Positions 1 to 11,612 of a stretch of DNA of 64,000 nt are shown piece after piece (within the stretch, counting starts at the first letter, position 1; every line of letters starts with the position of its first letter). Source of the stretch: Roseovarius sp. (GTDB lineage Bacteria > Pseudomonadota > Alphaproteobacteria > Rhodobacterales > Rhodobacteraceae). Under the pieces are notes generated by a model, which did no database searches, was not told where the DNA came from, and saw nothing but the letters and a program-made list of their open reading frames with translations. Made by a program: the position numbers and the translations under genes. The stretch lies in contig NZ_JALUXE010000030.1 of NCBI RefSeq assembly GCF_027019125.1, forward strand, positions 434,001 through 498,000. The letters run 5' to 3'.

Positions 1-1
1 C

Positions 2-1918
2 TTTCAGCCGGTCGTAAGCCGCGCCGCAAGCGCCGATGCCCCGGCGGGAGCGGGCAACGAGGTCTTGCCATCGCTGGATGAGGCGGGGGTTTTCTACATT
101 CTGGAACGCGCCCCGGTCGTGACCGGCGAGGAACTGGTCGATGCGCAGCCCGATTTCGATCAGAATGGCCGACCGGCGGTCTCATTCCGCTTCAATCCCA
201 CGGGCGCGCGCAAGTTCGGCGATTACACGGCTGAGAACATCGGCAATCCCTTTGCCATCGTTCTCGATGGCGAGGTCATCAGCGCGCCTGTGATCCAGAG
301 CCATATTCCCGGCGGATCGGGCATCATTACCGGCAATTTCAATGTCGAGGACAGCACGCAACTCGCGGTGCTCTTGCGCGCGGGCGCGCTGCCTGCCGGG
401 CTTGAGTTTCTCGAAGAGCGCACGGTGGGCCCGGAACTGGGTGCGGACAGTATCGAAGCGGGCAAGCTGGCCTGCCTCGTGGCCTTTGCTCTGGTGCTGT
501 TCTACATGGTCCTGAGCTATGGCATCTTTGGCATTTTTGCCAATCTGGCGCTGATCGTGAACGTCGGGTTGATCTTTGGGCTGTTGAGCCTCATCGGCTC
601 TACGTTGACGCTGCCGGGCATCGCCGGGATCGTGCTGACCATCGGTATGGCGGTGGATGCCAACGTGCTGGTGTTCGAGCGCATCCGCGAAGAGATGAGA
701 TCGGCCAAGGGGGCCGCGCGTGCGATTGACCTCGGGTATGAAAAGGCGATGAGCGCCATTGTGGACGCCAATATCACCACCTTCATGACCGCGCTCATCC
801 TCTATGTCATGGGCTCTGGCCCGGTGCGTGGCTTTGCCATCACGCTGGGGCTGGGGATTGTGACCTCGGTCTTTACCGCGCTCTTTGTGACGCGCCTGAT
901 CACGGTCATGTGGTTCGAGCGCAAGCGGCCCAAGACGGTCCTGAGCGGGCGCAGTTTCCGGATCGTGCCGGAAACCACCTCTTGGGATTTCTTCAGCCGG
1001 TGGAAGCTGTGGTTGGGCATTTCCGGGGTCATGATCCTCGTGGCGCTTGGCTCTTTTGCCATGCAGGGGCTGAATTTCGGTATTGATTTCAAGGGTGGCA
1101 CCACGATCCGCACGCTCAGCGCCGAGCAGGTTGACATTGGCACCTATCGCGGCGCGATCAACGATCTGGGCTTGGGCGATGTGAGCATCACTGAGGTATT
1201 CGACCCGACCTTTGGCCCCGAAGAGAATGTGGCGATGCTGCGGATACAGGCGCAGGATGAGGCCGAGAGCGTGACACCCGAGGTCATTACAGCGGTCGAA
1301 GCGGCGTTGCAGCAGGTGGTCCCGGATATTCAGTTCACCTCGGTCGAGAGCGTGGGGCCGAAAGTGTCGGGCGAGCTGATCCAGACGGCGGTGCTTGCCG
1401 TTGTCCTCGCGATCGGGGCGGTACTGATCTACATCTGGATGCGCTTCGAGTGGCAATTCGCGGTGGGGGCGGTCATCGCGCTTGTGCATGACGTCGCGCT
1501 GACGGTCGGGGTGTTCTCGGAATTGCAGATCCAGTTCGATCTGGCGATTATCGCGGCCCTCCTGACGCTGGTCGGCTATTCGCTGAACGACACGGTGGTG
1601 GTGTTCGACCGGGTGCGGGAGAACCTGCGCAAATACAAGCAGAAGCCGCTGCGCGAGGTTCTCAACCTCTCGATCAACGAAACGCTGAGCCGAACCATGG
1701 TGACGTCGCTGACCACGCTGCTGGCCCTGTTGGCGCTCTACTTCCTTGGCGGTGACGTGATCCGGGGGTTTGTTTTCGCGATGATCTGGGGGATTATCGT
1801 GGGCACCTATTCGTCGATCTTCGTGGCCAGCACGGTGCTGATGTGGCTGGGTGTGAAGCGCGACTGGTCCAAGCCGGATGCCAACGCGGGCACGCAATTC
1901 GCCAATATAGATGCCTGA
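2..1918 (+). CDS. secDF: Protein translocase SecDF fusion (5' partial)
   Basis: Membrane partner of SecYEG that uses the proton gradient to complete protein export. The reading frame is open from base 2, so the gene begins upstream of the window and the TTG at 65 in the ORF track is not the start. The first part is the end of the SecD periplasmic region and its transmembrane block, with the conserved GMAVDANVLVFERIREE. After a short linker (about residues 300-330 of the visible part) a complete SecF follows, with FGIDFKGG and GYSLNDTVVVFDRVREN. SecD and SecF are separate proteins in many proteobacteria; here no stop or start separates them, so this is a true fusion. The last 8 bases overlap the next gene. 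Confidence 0.95.
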   Translation, partial: FQPVVSRAASADAPAGAGNEVLPSLDEAGVFYILERAPVVTGEELVDAQPDFDQNGRPAVSFRFNPTGARKFGDYTAENIGNPFAIVLDGEVISAPVIQSHIPGGSGIITGNFNVEDSTQLAVLLRAGALPAGLEFLEERTVGPELGADSIEAGKLACLVAFALVLFYMVLSYGIFGIFANLALIVNVGLIFGLLSLIGSTLTLPGIAGIVLTIGMAVDANVLVFERIREEMRSAKGAARAIDLGYEKAMSAIVDANITTFMTALILYVMGSGPVRGFAITLGLGIVTSVFTALFVTRLITVMWFERKRPKTVLSGRSFRIVPETTSWDFFSRWKLWLGISGVMILVALGSFAMQGLNFGIDFKGGTTIRTLSAEQVDIGTYRGAINDLGLGDVSITEVFDPTFGPEENVAMLRIQAQDEAESVTPEVITAVEAALQQVVPDIQFTSVESVGPKVSGELIQTAVLAVVLAIGAVLIYIWMRFEWQFAVGAVIALVHDVALTVGVFSELQIQFDLAIIAALLTLVGYSLNDTVVVFDRVRENLRKYKQKPLREVLNLSINETLSRTMVTSLTTLLALLALYFLGGDVIRGFVFAMIWGIIVGTYSSIFVASTVLMWLGVKRDWSKPDANAGTQFANIDA

Positions 1919-2675
1919 GACGCTGAGCGCGGTCTGGGCTACGCCGGGGCTGCCATGGCTCTTGCTGGCGATTGCATTGGCGGGGATCGTGCGCGGCTTT
2001 ACCGGATTTGGCACGGCGCTGATCTTTGTGCCGGTGGCGGGAATATTCCTGCCGCCGGAGGTCGTCGTGGGGGTGATCACGCTGACGGGCATTGCCAGCA
2101 CCTCGGCGCTGTTGCCGCGGGCGTGGTCGCATGCGGATCGGCGCGAGGTGGGTATCCTGGCGTTTGCGGCGCTCGTGACCGTGCCGCTCGGCCTGTGGCT
2201 CATGGCGCGGCTGGATCCGGTGAGCATTCGTTGGGTGGTGGCCGCCGTCGGAACCGGGACCCTGGCCGCACTCATCACCGGGTGGCGGTTTTCGGGGCAG
2301 GTGGGGCGGCCCATGCTGGTGGCGATTGGCGCGTTGGCCGGGGTGATCGGTGGGCTGACGGGATTGACGGGCCCGGTGGTGATCCTGTTCTACCTCGCCG
2401 GGCAAGCGGTGGCGCAATCGGTGCGGGCCAATACGATCCTCTTTCTGGCGGCGCTCGATGTGGTCATCGTGGTGAACCTGCTCTTGCGCGGGGCGATCAA
2501 TGGCCAGATTTTCCTTTTGGCGCTGATACTTGCGGTGCCTTACTTCATCACGTCGCTGTTCGGCCAATCGCTCTTTGACCCGCGTCACGAGCGGCTTTAT
2601 CGTTGGGCGGCCTATGCGGTGATCGGTCTGGCGGTGATAAGCGGGCTGCCAATCTGGGGCAAGGAAGGGGGATAA
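1911..2675 (+). CDS. TauE/SafE-family sulfite/anion exporter-like membrane protein
   Basis: A 254-residue, almost wholly hydrophobic protein with about eight predicted membrane segments. The N-terminal GIVRGFTGFGTAL and the mid-protein GVIGGLTGLTGPVV are the paired glycine-rich signatures of the TauE/SafE (DUF81) family, whose members export sulfite, sulfoacetate or other small organic anions. The substrate cannot be told from sequence. The ATG lies inside the end of secDF (8-base overlap), so translation is probably coupled; the next gene follows after 3 bases. It is likely part of a secDF-tauE-Mth938-like transcription unit. Confidence 0.85.
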   Translation: MPETLSAVWATPGLPWLLLAIALAGIVRGFTGFGTALIFVPVAGIFLPPEVVVGVITLTGIASTSALLPRAWSHADRREVGILAFAALVTVPLGLWLMARLDPVSIRWVVAAVGTGTLAALITGWRFSGQVGRPMLVAIGALAGVIGGLTGLTGPVVILFYLAGQAVAQSVRANTILFLAALDVVIVVNLLLRGAINGQIFLLALILAVPYFITSLFGQSLFDPRHERLYRWAAYAVIGLAVISGLPIWGKEGG

Positions 2676-2678
2676 GCC

Positions 2679-3032
2679 ATGCGCATGACGGAGATCAGTT
2701 TTGACGCGGCAACGCCGATTGATGGCTATGGGCCTGGGTTTTTTCGAGTTGCCGGGCAGGTGATGGAGGGGGCTATTCTTGTCACCCCGACGGGCGCGCG
2801 CGGATGGGGCGGCTACGAGGATGTGGCGGCGCTGATGGCTCTGGCGGCGGATGTCGATGTGATCTTTATCGGAACCGGGGCGGAAATAGCGCATATTCCC
2901 AAACGGTTGCGCGATGATCTTGAGGCGGCGGGACTTGGCGTGGAAACGATGAATTCGCCCGCGGCCTGCCGGACTTATAACGTCCTTCTCTCCGAAGGGC
3001 GCCGGGTCGCGGCGGCGGTGCTGCCGGTGTGA
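2679..3032 (+). CDS. Mth938-like domain protein (DUF498 family)
   Basis: A 117-residue single-domain protein of the Mth938/DUF498 fold, related to the mitochondrial complex I assembly factor NDUFAF3. Supporting features are the internal VDVIFIGTGAE strand-turn and the ETMNSPAACRTYNVLLSEGR C-terminal block typical of the family. Bacterial members have no proven biochemical role. It is encoded 3 bases after the TauE-like gene, downstream of secDF; a link to membrane-protein assembly is suggested by context only. Confidence 0.85.
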   Translation: MRMTEISFDAATPIDGYGPGFFRVAGQVMEGAILVTPTGARGWGGYEDVAALMALAADVDVIFIGTGAEIAHIPKRLRDDLEAAGLGVETMNSPAACRTYNVLLSEGRRVAAAVLPV

Positions 3033-3088
3033 CGATCCGCGCGCCGATGGTGCTTTTCCAAGGTCTCGCATTGGGCTAAGCACGGCGC

Positions 3089-3706
3089 ATGATGTTGCAA
3101 GTCTCTGATCTGACCATTGCGCGCGGCGGGATACCCGTGCTGGAAGGGGTGCGTTTCACGCTGGCCCCCGGTCAGGCGCTTGTGGTGCGTGGTCCAAACG
3201 GGATTGGCAAGACCACGCTCTTGCGGACGATTGCGGGTTTGCAGCCGCCGGTTTCAGGCCGGATCGACGTGCCGCCGGAAAGCCTTGTCTATGCCGGGCA
3301 TGCGGATGGGATCAAGGCCACGCTGAGCGTCAACGAGAACTTGAAGTTCTGGGCGGAAGTCTTTGGTCAGAAAGACTATTCCAAGGCGATTGAGGTGTTC
3401 AACCTTGGTCCCCTGGCCACGCGCCCCGCCGGCGCGCTCTCGGCCGGGCAAAAGCGGCGTCTGGGGCTTGCGCGGTTATTGGTGACAGGGCGGGCGATCT
3501 GGGTGCTGGATGAGCCGACCGTGTCGCTCGATACGGATGCGGTGGCGATGTTCGCACATGCCGTGCGCGGGCATCTGGCGACGGGTGGCATGGCGCTGAT
3601 GGCCACACATATCGACCTCGGGCTTGGCGAGGCACAGGTGCTGGATGTTGCCGCGTTCAAGGCCAAGCCATTGGCGGATAACGACTTTGACGGGGCCTTC
3701 TTGTGA
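3089..3706 (+). CDS. ccmA: Heme exporter ATP-binding subunit CcmA
   Basis: ATPase of the CcmABCD complex, which releases the heme-loaded chaperone CcmE during cytochrome c maturation at the inner membrane. A 205-residue ABC domain with Walker [10 protein letters not shown] (about residues 35-43), signature [15 protein letters not shown] and Walker B WVLDEP. Short length without extra domains is typical of CcmA. It overlaps ccmB by 4 bases (GTGA) and starts the ccmABCD-ccmG operon. Confidence 0.97.
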   Translation: MMLQVSDLTIARGGIPVLEGVRFTLAPGQALVVRGPNGIGKTTLLRTIAGLQPPVSGRIDVPPESLVYAGHADGIKATLSVNENLKFWAEVFGQKDYSKAIEVFNLGPLATRPAGALSAGQKRRLGLARLLVTGRAIWVLDEPTVSLDTDAVAMFAHAVRGHLATGGMALMATHIDLGLGEAQVLDVAAFKAKPLADNDFDGAFL

Positions 3707-4359
3707 TTGCGCTGCTTCTCAGGGATATTCGTCTGGCGATGCGAGCGGGTGGCGGCTTTGGTCTCGGGCTGTCGTTTTTCCTGATCGTCGTGGTGCTGGT
3801 GCCCTTTGGCGTGGGGCCGCAAAGCGCGCTTTTGACGGTGATCGCGCCCGGTATCCTGTGGTTGGGCGCGCTGCTGGCGTGCCTGCTGTCGCTTGACCGC
3901 ATTCTCGCGCTCGACTGGGAGGATGGGAGCCTCGATCTGCTGGCCACCTCACCCCTGCCGATGGAGGGGATCGTGAGCGTCAAGGCGCTTGCGCATTGGG
4001 TGACCACGGGCCTGCCCCTGGTGGCGGCGGCCCCGGTGCTGGGTCTTTTGCTCAACCTCTCGGAACCGGGCTACAAGTGGTTGATTATCTCTCTTTTTCT
4101 GGGAACGCCCGCACTGAGTGTGATCGGCACTTTCGGTGCGGCGCTGACGGTCGGGCTCAAGCGTGGGGGTCTGCTCCTCAGCCTGCTTGTGCTGCCGCTC
4201 TACGTGCCTACATTGATCTTTGGGGCCGAGGTGGCGCGGCGCGGCGCGGAGGGGTTGGACGCAACCACGCCGCTCTTGATGCTGGCGGGGATCACCTGCG
4301 GCACCATCGCGCTTTTGCCTTTTGCCTCGGCTGCGGTATTGAGAGTGAACCTGCGCTGA
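3703..4359 (+). CDS. ccmB: Heme exporter permease CcmB
   Basis: Membrane subunit of the CcmABCD system for cytochrome c maturation. 218 residues with about six hydrophobic segments. The N-terminal [17 protein letters not shown] and the [19 protein letters not shown] region match CcmB. Translation begins at a GTG that overlaps the ccmA stop codon (GTGA), so the two ABC subunits are probably made in a coupled way. ccmC follows after 16 bases. Confidence 0.95.
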   Translation: MIALLLRDIRLAMRAGGGFGLGLSFFLIVVVLVPFGVGPQSALLTVIAPGILWLGALLACLLSLDRILALDWEDGSLDLLATSPLPMEGIVSVKALAHWVTTGLPLVAAAPVLGLLLNLSEPGYKWLIISLFLGTPALSVIGTFGAALTVGLKRGGLLLSLLVLPLYVPTLIFGAEVARRGAEGLDATTPLLMLAGITCGTIALLPFASAAVLRVNLR

Positions 4360-4375
4360 TGACACGGGAAATACG

Positions 4376-5116
4376 ATGAACCTGAACGCATTCTGGGAAT
4401 ATGCCAATCCCAAGAAATTCATCCAGACCGCCGACCGGCTCTTGCCGTGGTTCGCGGGGCTTGCGGCGGTGACCTTGGTGGGCGGTCTGATCTGGGGGTT
4501 CTTCTTTACGCCTGCGGACTATCGCCAAGGGTCGACAGTAAAAATCATTTATTTACATGTGCCTAGCGCGCTGATGGCGATCAATGCCTGGTTGATGATG
4601 CTGGTCACATCGCTGATCTGGATCGTCCGGCGGCATCATGTGAGCGCGCTGGCGGCGCGGGCGGCGGCGCCGGTGGGCATGGTAATGACGCTGATTGCGC
4701 TGGTGACCGGGGCCATCTGGGGCCAGCCGATGTGGGGCACCTGGTGGGCCTGGGATCCGCGGCTGACCAGTTTTCTCATCCTTTTTCTGTTTTATCTCGG
4801 GTACATAGCCCTGTGGGAAGCGATCGAGAATGACGACACGGCGGCGGACCTGACCAGTATTCTTTGCCTTGTGGGATCGGTCTTTGCCCTGCTCAGCCGC
4901 TATGCGGTCAATTTCTGGAACCAGGGGCTGCATCAGGGGGCGTCGCTCAGCCTCGACAAGGAGGAGAATGTGGCGGATGTGTTCTGGTATCCGCTGCTGG
5001 TCTGCATTGCTGGTTTTGTCTTTCTTTTCATAGCCTTGGTGTTGATGCGGACGCGAACGGAAATTCGCGCGCGGCGGATGCGGGCGCTTTTGACGCGCGA
5101 GAGGATGGAGGCATGA
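4376..5116 (+). CDS. ccmC: Heme-handling protein CcmC
   Basis: Integral membrane protein that presents heme to CcmE in the periplasm. 246 residues, about six membrane segments, with the tryptophan-rich signature WGTWWAWDPRLTS on the predicted periplasmic side and flanking conserved histidines (for example YLHVPSA). Its stop overlaps the start of ccmD (ATGA). Order and spacing match the standard ccmABCDG operon. Confidence 0.96.
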   Translation: MNLNAFWEYANPKKFIQTADRLLPWFAGLAAVTLVGGLIWGFFFTPADYRQGSTVKIIYLHVPSALMAINAWLMMLVTSLIWIVRRHHVSALAARAAAPVGMVMTLIALVTGAIWGQPMWGTWWAWDPRLTSFLILFLFYLGYIALWEAIENDDTAADLTSILCLVGSVFALLSRYAVNFWNQGLHQGASLSLDKEENVADVFWYPLLVCIAGFVFLFIALVLMRTRTEIRARRMRALLTRERMEA

Positions 5117-5271
5117 TGCCGGATTTGGGGAAATACGCAGACGCGGTCTTGTCGTCCTATGCCGTGTCGATCCTGATGATCGTGGTGGTGGTGCTGCTGA
5201 GTGTGCGCCGGTCAAATCGCGTGAAGAGAGAGCTGCAAGAGCTTGAAAGCAAGGTGAAATCCAATGGCTAA
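5113..5271 (+). CDS. ccmD: Heme exporter small subunit CcmD
   Basis: A 52-residue membrane peptide missing as such from the ORF track, where its frame appears only as part of a longer false ORF. It starts at the ATG overlapping the ccmC stop (ATGA) and ends overlapping the ccmG start. A short N-terminal head (MMPDLGKYADAVLSSYA) precedes one membrane helix rich in Val and Leu, then a charged tail (RRSNRVKRELQELESKV). This is the classic CcmD layout; the protein helps release holo-CcmE from CcmABC. Confidence 0.93.
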   Translation: MMPDLGKYADAVLSSYAVSILMIVVVVLLSVRRSNRVKRELQELESKVKSNG

Positions 5272-5797
5272 ACTCTCTCCCATGATGGTGCTGCCGCTGG
5301 TGATCTTTGCCGGATTTGCCGGGCTCGCCTTTGTCGGGTTGCAGCGGGACAACCCCAACGAGCTGCCCTCGGCGCTGGCCGGCAAGGCGGCGCCGGCGGT
5401 GGTCGTGACACCGCTTGGCGATGGAAAGACGTTTACGGACAGTGACTTGCGCGACGGAACGGTCAAGCTGGTGAACTATTGGGCAAGCTGGTGTGCGCCC
5501 TGTCGGGTAGAGCATCCCAACCTTGAGAAACTGGCCAGGGACGGGATCACGATTTATGGTGTGAACTACAAGGACAAGGCCGATAACGCCTTGAATTTCC
5601 TGAAGGAGCTTGGGAATCCCTATGCCGCCATGGGCGCGGATGAAACTGGGCGGATGGCGCTGGATTGGGGCGTCTATGGCGTGCCCGAGACCTATGTCAT
5701 TGATGGCGAAGGCAATATCGTGCTGCGCTTTGCCGGGCCGATCACCGAGCGGGTGATGCAGAGCACGATCCTGCCTGCGATCGAGGCCGCGCGCTAG
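5264..5797 (+). CDS. ccmG: Thiol:disulfide interchange protein CcmG/DsbE
   Basis: Membrane-anchored periplasmic thioredoxin that keeps apocytochrome c cysteines reduced for heme attachment. 177 residues: an N-terminal anchor (about residues 7-25), then a thioredoxin fold with the active site WCAPC at residues 76-80 and the cis-proline region GVYGVPETYVI. The ATG overlaps the end of ccmD by 8 bases, so it is the last gene of the ccmABCDG unit. No classical terminator follows directly; a three-box palindromic element begins 23 bases downstream. Confidence 0.95.
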   Translation: MAKLSPMMVLPLVIFAGFAGLAFVGLQRDNPNELPSALAGKAAPAVVVTPLGDGKTFTDSDLRDGTVKLVNYWASWCAPCRVEHPNLEKLARDGITIYGVNYKDKADNALNFLKELGNPYAAMGADETGRMALDWGVYGVPETYVIDGEGNIVLRFAGPITERVMQSTILPAIEAAR

Positions 5798-5820
5798 GGG
5801 CGCTTGGCGCAAGGCCGCGC

Positions 5821-5863
5821 GACCTTACGATTTGTAAGGAGTGTACGCAGATTTCGTAAGGTC
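5821..5863. repeat. Three-box GACCTTAC/GTAAGG element, copy 1
   Basis: GACCTTAC, 5 bases, GTAAGG, 16 bases, GTAAGGTC. The first box can pair with either of the other two (6 or 8 base pairs). An identically spaced copy lies at 52130-52172. The spacing between the two GTAAGG boxes is 22 bases, about two helical turns. No T-run follows, so it is not a classical terminator. It lies between the 3' ends of ccmG and a small reverse-strand ORF. Confidence 0.7.
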
Positions 5864-5875
5864 CGACGGCACCCG

Positions 5876-6019
5876 TCATTGCGGTGCCGCACAGTCCTGC
5901 GCGCTGGTCGTTGCGGGCAGCGGGCAGGCGGGTTGCTTGGAATTGTCGCCATAGGCGCCATAGACGGCGAGCAGGCTGATCAGCCCGGCCTGGGCGAGGA
6001 TGAGTGCGGTGGTGCGCAT
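5876..6019 (-). CDS. Small hypothetical protein with N-terminal hydrophobic segment
   Basis: A 47-codon ORF too short for the supplied track. It starts at an ATG preceded by purine-rich stretches (AGGAG about 17 bases and AAAGGG about 5 bases upstream). The peptide begins with MRTTALILAQAGLISLLAVY, which looks like a signal or membrane segment, followed by a short polar tail with two cysteines. I do not recognise a family. It sits alone between the ccmG 3' end and the acnA terminator. It could be a real small membrane or secreted peptide, or chance. Confidence 0.4.
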   Translation of the reverse strand: MRTTALILAQAGLISLLAVYGAYGDNSKQPACPLPATTSAQDCAAPQ

Positions 6020-6170
6020 GGTTTACCCTTTCTCAATCTCCTGCCCTCAAGATTGGGGCGGAACGATCACGGAAAAAGGGGAATCATCTCACGATGGCAT
6101 CAGGAGCGCGGGACCGGCGGGGAATGGCCGGAAATTGGGCGGCGCAGGCGGAACCCTGCGCAGGACATGA

Positions 6171-6197
6171 AAAAGGCGGCCCGGATGAGGGGCCGCC
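6171..6197 (-). terminator. Rho-independent terminator of acnA
   Basis: On the minus strand, a perfect 8-base-pair stem GGCGGCCC/GGGCCGCC with a 7-base loop is followed by TTTTT. It starts 25 bases after the acnA stop codon. Confidence 0.85.
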
Positions 6198-6221
6198 CTG
6201 GTGATGAGACCGCAGGGTTTA

Positions 6222-8972
<2,751 letters not shown>

Positions 8973-9219
8973 GGGCCGTCCTTTCATGGTCGAGGCTGGA
9001 TCACTTGATCCTGCTTCTGACCGATTTGAAACGCTCGATCAAGAGGGGGGAGAGAATATTTGTATACTATTGCACACAATTGATCGATGTTTCAGGAAAT
9101 CACCGCCGACTCTCGAAACGTTGATTGGTTATTGTGGGACAGGCGGCCTAGATACGTAGGGGCGCGGATATGATATGTTGCGCATGTGATTTTGCACAGC
9201 GAGCGGGAAGACCAACGAT

Positions 9220-9924
9220 ATGCGACACGTTGCAGCGAGCGTATGCGCAGGGCTTTTGTCCCTCTGGGCGGTGCAGGCCGGTGCAGAGGATAGGCCTGTG
9301 GTGGTGGAATTGTTCACCTCGCAGGGCTGTGCCTCTTGTCCGCCGGCGGATGCGTATTTTCAGGACCTCGCGGCGCGGGAGGATGTGGTCGCGCTGTCGC
9401 TGCATGTGGATTACTGGGACTATATCGGCTGGGAGGACAGTTTCGGCAGTCCCGACAACAGCGCCCGGCAGCGTGGCTATGCCAAGGCGGGCGAGCGCAA
9501 GATGGTCTATACGCCGCAGATGATCATCAACGGGTCCGATCATGTGGTGGGCACCCGGTTCGAGGATGTCGAGGCGCTGATCGCGCGGCACAAGGCGGAA
9601 AAGCACAATGGAATCGCCCTGGAGGTGGAGCGCGACGAGACGCAGGTGCGGATCGTGGCGCGGTCCGAGCCTGCGCGCACGATGCCGCTGACGGTACAGT
9701 TGGTGCGTTATATCCCCGAGGAGACGGTTGCCATCGAACATGGCGAGAATGCCGGGAAAACCATCACCTATGCCAATATCGTGACGGAGATGACGCCGCT
9801 TGCGGTGTGGGACAGTCGCGAGCCGCTGACGCTGGATTTCACGCTGGCCCGCGAGGACAAGGCGATCGTGCTGCTGCAATATGTGGATTTCGGAACGATC
9901 GAGGCGGTTGCGCATCTGCGCTGA
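9220..9924 (+). CDS. Secreted DUF1223 thioredoxin-like protein
   Basis: A 234-residue protein with a cleavable-looking signal peptide (MRHVAASVCAGLLSLWAVQA, then GAED). The mature part begins VVVELFTSQGCASCPPAD, a thioredoxin-type strand with a CxxC motif, followed by LSLHVDYWDYIGWED, the family signature. DUF1223 proteins are periplasmic and common in Rhodobacterales; their function is not established, and a thiol-redox role is inferred from the fold. The start has GGGAAG nine bases upstream. It is transcribed divergently from acnA and converges on moaA. Confidence 0.87.
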   Translation: MRHVAASVCAGLLSLWAVQAGAEDRPVVVELFTSQGCASCPPADAYFQDLAAREDVVALSLHVDYWDYIGWEDSFGSPDNSARQRGYAKAGERKMVYTPQMIINGSDHVVGTRFEDVEALIARHKAEKHNGIALEVERDETQVRIVARSEPARTMPLTVQLVRYIPEETVAIEHGENAGKTITYANIVTEMTPLAVWDSREPLTLDFTLAREDKAIVLLQYVDFGTIEAVAHLR

Positions 9925-10005
9925 GGGCCCGCAGCGGGACAGCGCGGTGATATTGAGTATTTCGGGAACGATGAAGCCTGCGGGTTTTGGCGCGGACGGG
10001 CGGGG

Positions 10006-11013
10006 TTATCCGCCCGTGTGGCTCATGTGGCGCGAGACACGGCCGTCGACGGTCTGGCGCGAATAGTCGAAATCGTGCCCCTTGGGTTTGCGGCGGATGG
10101 CGGCGCGAATGGCCTCTTCCAGCATGGCGTCGCTGCCGGGATTGTTGCGCAGGGGCGCGCGCAGGTCGGCCATGTCCTCTTGGCCGAGGCACATGTAAAG
10201 CTCGCCGGTGCAGGTGAGGCGCACGCGGTTGCAGCTTTCGCAGAAATTATGCGTGAGCGGCGTGATGAAGCCGATCTTTTGGCCGGTTTCCTCAAGGCGC
10301 ACATAGCGGGCGGGGCCGCCGCTGCGCTCGGTCAATTCGGTGAGGGTGAAGCGTTCGCGCAAGCGCGCGCGCAGATCGGAGAGTTTCCAGTATTGGCCCA
10401 AGCGGTCCTCGTTGCCGATGTCGCCCATCGGCATCACCTCGATGAAGGTGAGGTCCATGTCGCGCGACGCGCACCACTCGGTGAGGGTGAACAGCTCGTC
10501 CTCGTTGAAGCCCTTGAGCGCCACGGTGTTGATCTTGACGCGCAGTCCCGCGTTCTGGGCGGCGTCGATCCCCTTGAGCACCTGGGCCAAGCGGCCCCAG
10601 CGGGTGATGTCGGCGAATTTCTGATCATCGAGCGTGTCGAGCGAGATATTCACCCGGCGCACGCCAGCGGCATGGAGGTCGGCCGCGAAGCGTTCCATCT
10701 GGCTGCCGTTGGTGGTGAGGGTCAATTCCTTGAGCGCGCCCGAGTCCAAATGGCGGGTCATCGCGTCGAAGAAGGTCATGATGCCCTTGCGCACCAGCGG
10801 TTCGCCGCCGGTGATGCGCAGCTTCTGCACCCCCATGCGCACGAAGGTCGAGCAAAGCCTGTCCAGTTCCTCGAGCGTGAGCAATTCGCGCTTGGGCAGG
10901 AAGGTCATGTTCTCGGACATGCAATAGACGCAGCGGAAATCGCAGCGGTCTGTCACGGAGACACGCAGGTAGGAAATGGCGCGTTGGAACGGGTCGATGA
11001 GCGGTGCTGTCAT
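10006..11013 (-). CDS. moaA: GTP 3',8-cyclase MoaA
   Basis: Radical-SAM enzyme for the first step of molybdenum cofactor synthesis. 335 residues. The N-terminal cluster motif CDFRCVYC binds the SAM [4Fe-4S]; the C-terminal auxiliary cluster is [10 protein letters not shown] plus a third cysteine in [12 protein letters not shown]; the protein ends in the conserved double glycine (SHTGG) essential in MoaA. The GTP/SAM region [11 protein letters not shown] is intact. It stands alone here, with no other moa genes in the window, and is divergent from the lipoprotein gene. Confidence 0.97.
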   Translation of the reverse strand: MTAPLIDPFQRAISYLRVSVTDRCDFRCVYCMSENMTFLPKRELLTLEELDRLCSTFVRMGVQKLRITGGEPLVRKGIMTFFDAMTRHLDSGALKELTLTTNGSQMERFAADLHAAGVRRVNISLDTLDDQKFADITRWGRLAQVLKGIDAAQNAGLRVKINTVALKGFNEDELFTLTEWCASRDMDLTFIEVMPMGDIGNEDRLGQYWKLSDLRARLRERFTLTELTERSGGPARYVRLEETGQKIGFITPLTHNFCESCNRVRLTCTGELYMCLGQEDMADLRAPLRNNPGSDAMLEEAIRAAIRRKPKGHDFDYSRQTVDGRVSRHMSHTGG

Positions 11014-11098
11014 GGCGCAAATCTAGGGGGGGCGGCGCGGCGGGGCAAGGGACAAGTTGGCCGTTGAAGGGCTGAAGCATGGGGGGTAGGGTGGACAA

Positions 11099-11539
11099 AT
11101 GAGGCTTTTGATCGTGATCTTGGGCGTTCTGACGGTTTCGGGCTGTGCGCAGGTGGAGCGGCTGTTTGGCCCGCGCGCGGAGCCTGCGCCCGAAGTGGTG
11201 GCGCCGATGACGCCGGAAACGCTGGACGCGACGACGCCCGCCGAGCGCAAGGCGGCGCGGGTCGAGGCGGCCACGGCATCGGCGGGCGCGCTGGGCACGA
11301 CCGTGGCCTCGCTTGGATCGCCGGCCGAGCCGGGGCTCTGGCTCAAGACGCCTCTGGTCGATGTGCCGGGGCGCGGGCGGGTGGATTATGCGCCGACCGG
11401 GCAGTCGGTGGCGGTAGACCTCGTTCCGCTAGAGGCCGAGCGCGGCGCGGGCAGCCAATTGTCGCTGGCGGGGTTCCGCGCCCTGGGGGCGGCGCTGACG
11501 GCGCTGCCGGAGTTGCGGGTATACCGGCTGGCCGAATAG
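11099..11539 (+). CDS. Predicted lipoprotein of unknown function
   Basis: 146 residues starting MRLLIVILGVLTVSGC, a lipoprotein signal with lipobox VSGC. The rest is Ala/Pro-rich low complexity, then a compact C-terminal part (GLWLKTPLVDVPGRGRV ... FRALGAALTALPELRVYRLAE). I do not recognise a catalytic motif. Similar small lipoproteins occur in Rhodobacterales and are sometimes mis-named as sugar-acid dehydratases. The start is 85 bases from the moaA start, so the two genes share a divergent promoter region. Confidence 0.7.
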   Translation: MRLLIVILGVLTVSGCAQVERLFGPRAEPAPEVVAPMTPETLDATTPAERKAARVEAATASAGALGTTVASLGSPAEPGLWLKTPLVDVPGRGRVDYAPTGQSVAVDLVPLEAERGAGSQLSLAGFRALGAALTALPELRVYRLAE

Positions 11540-11612
11540 GGCCTGTGCATTTTCCTTTGTAATTCGGGCAGGGGCGCACTATCCGCTGGCGTGAGGCGGC
11601 GAGGGAGCAGGC

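Noticed and set aside
182-2314. 710-residue minus-strand ORF opposite secDF
   Set aside because: Antisense shadow of a GC-rich gene; composition rich in His, Arg and Gln, no family, no ribosome site, and secDF on the plus strand is certain.
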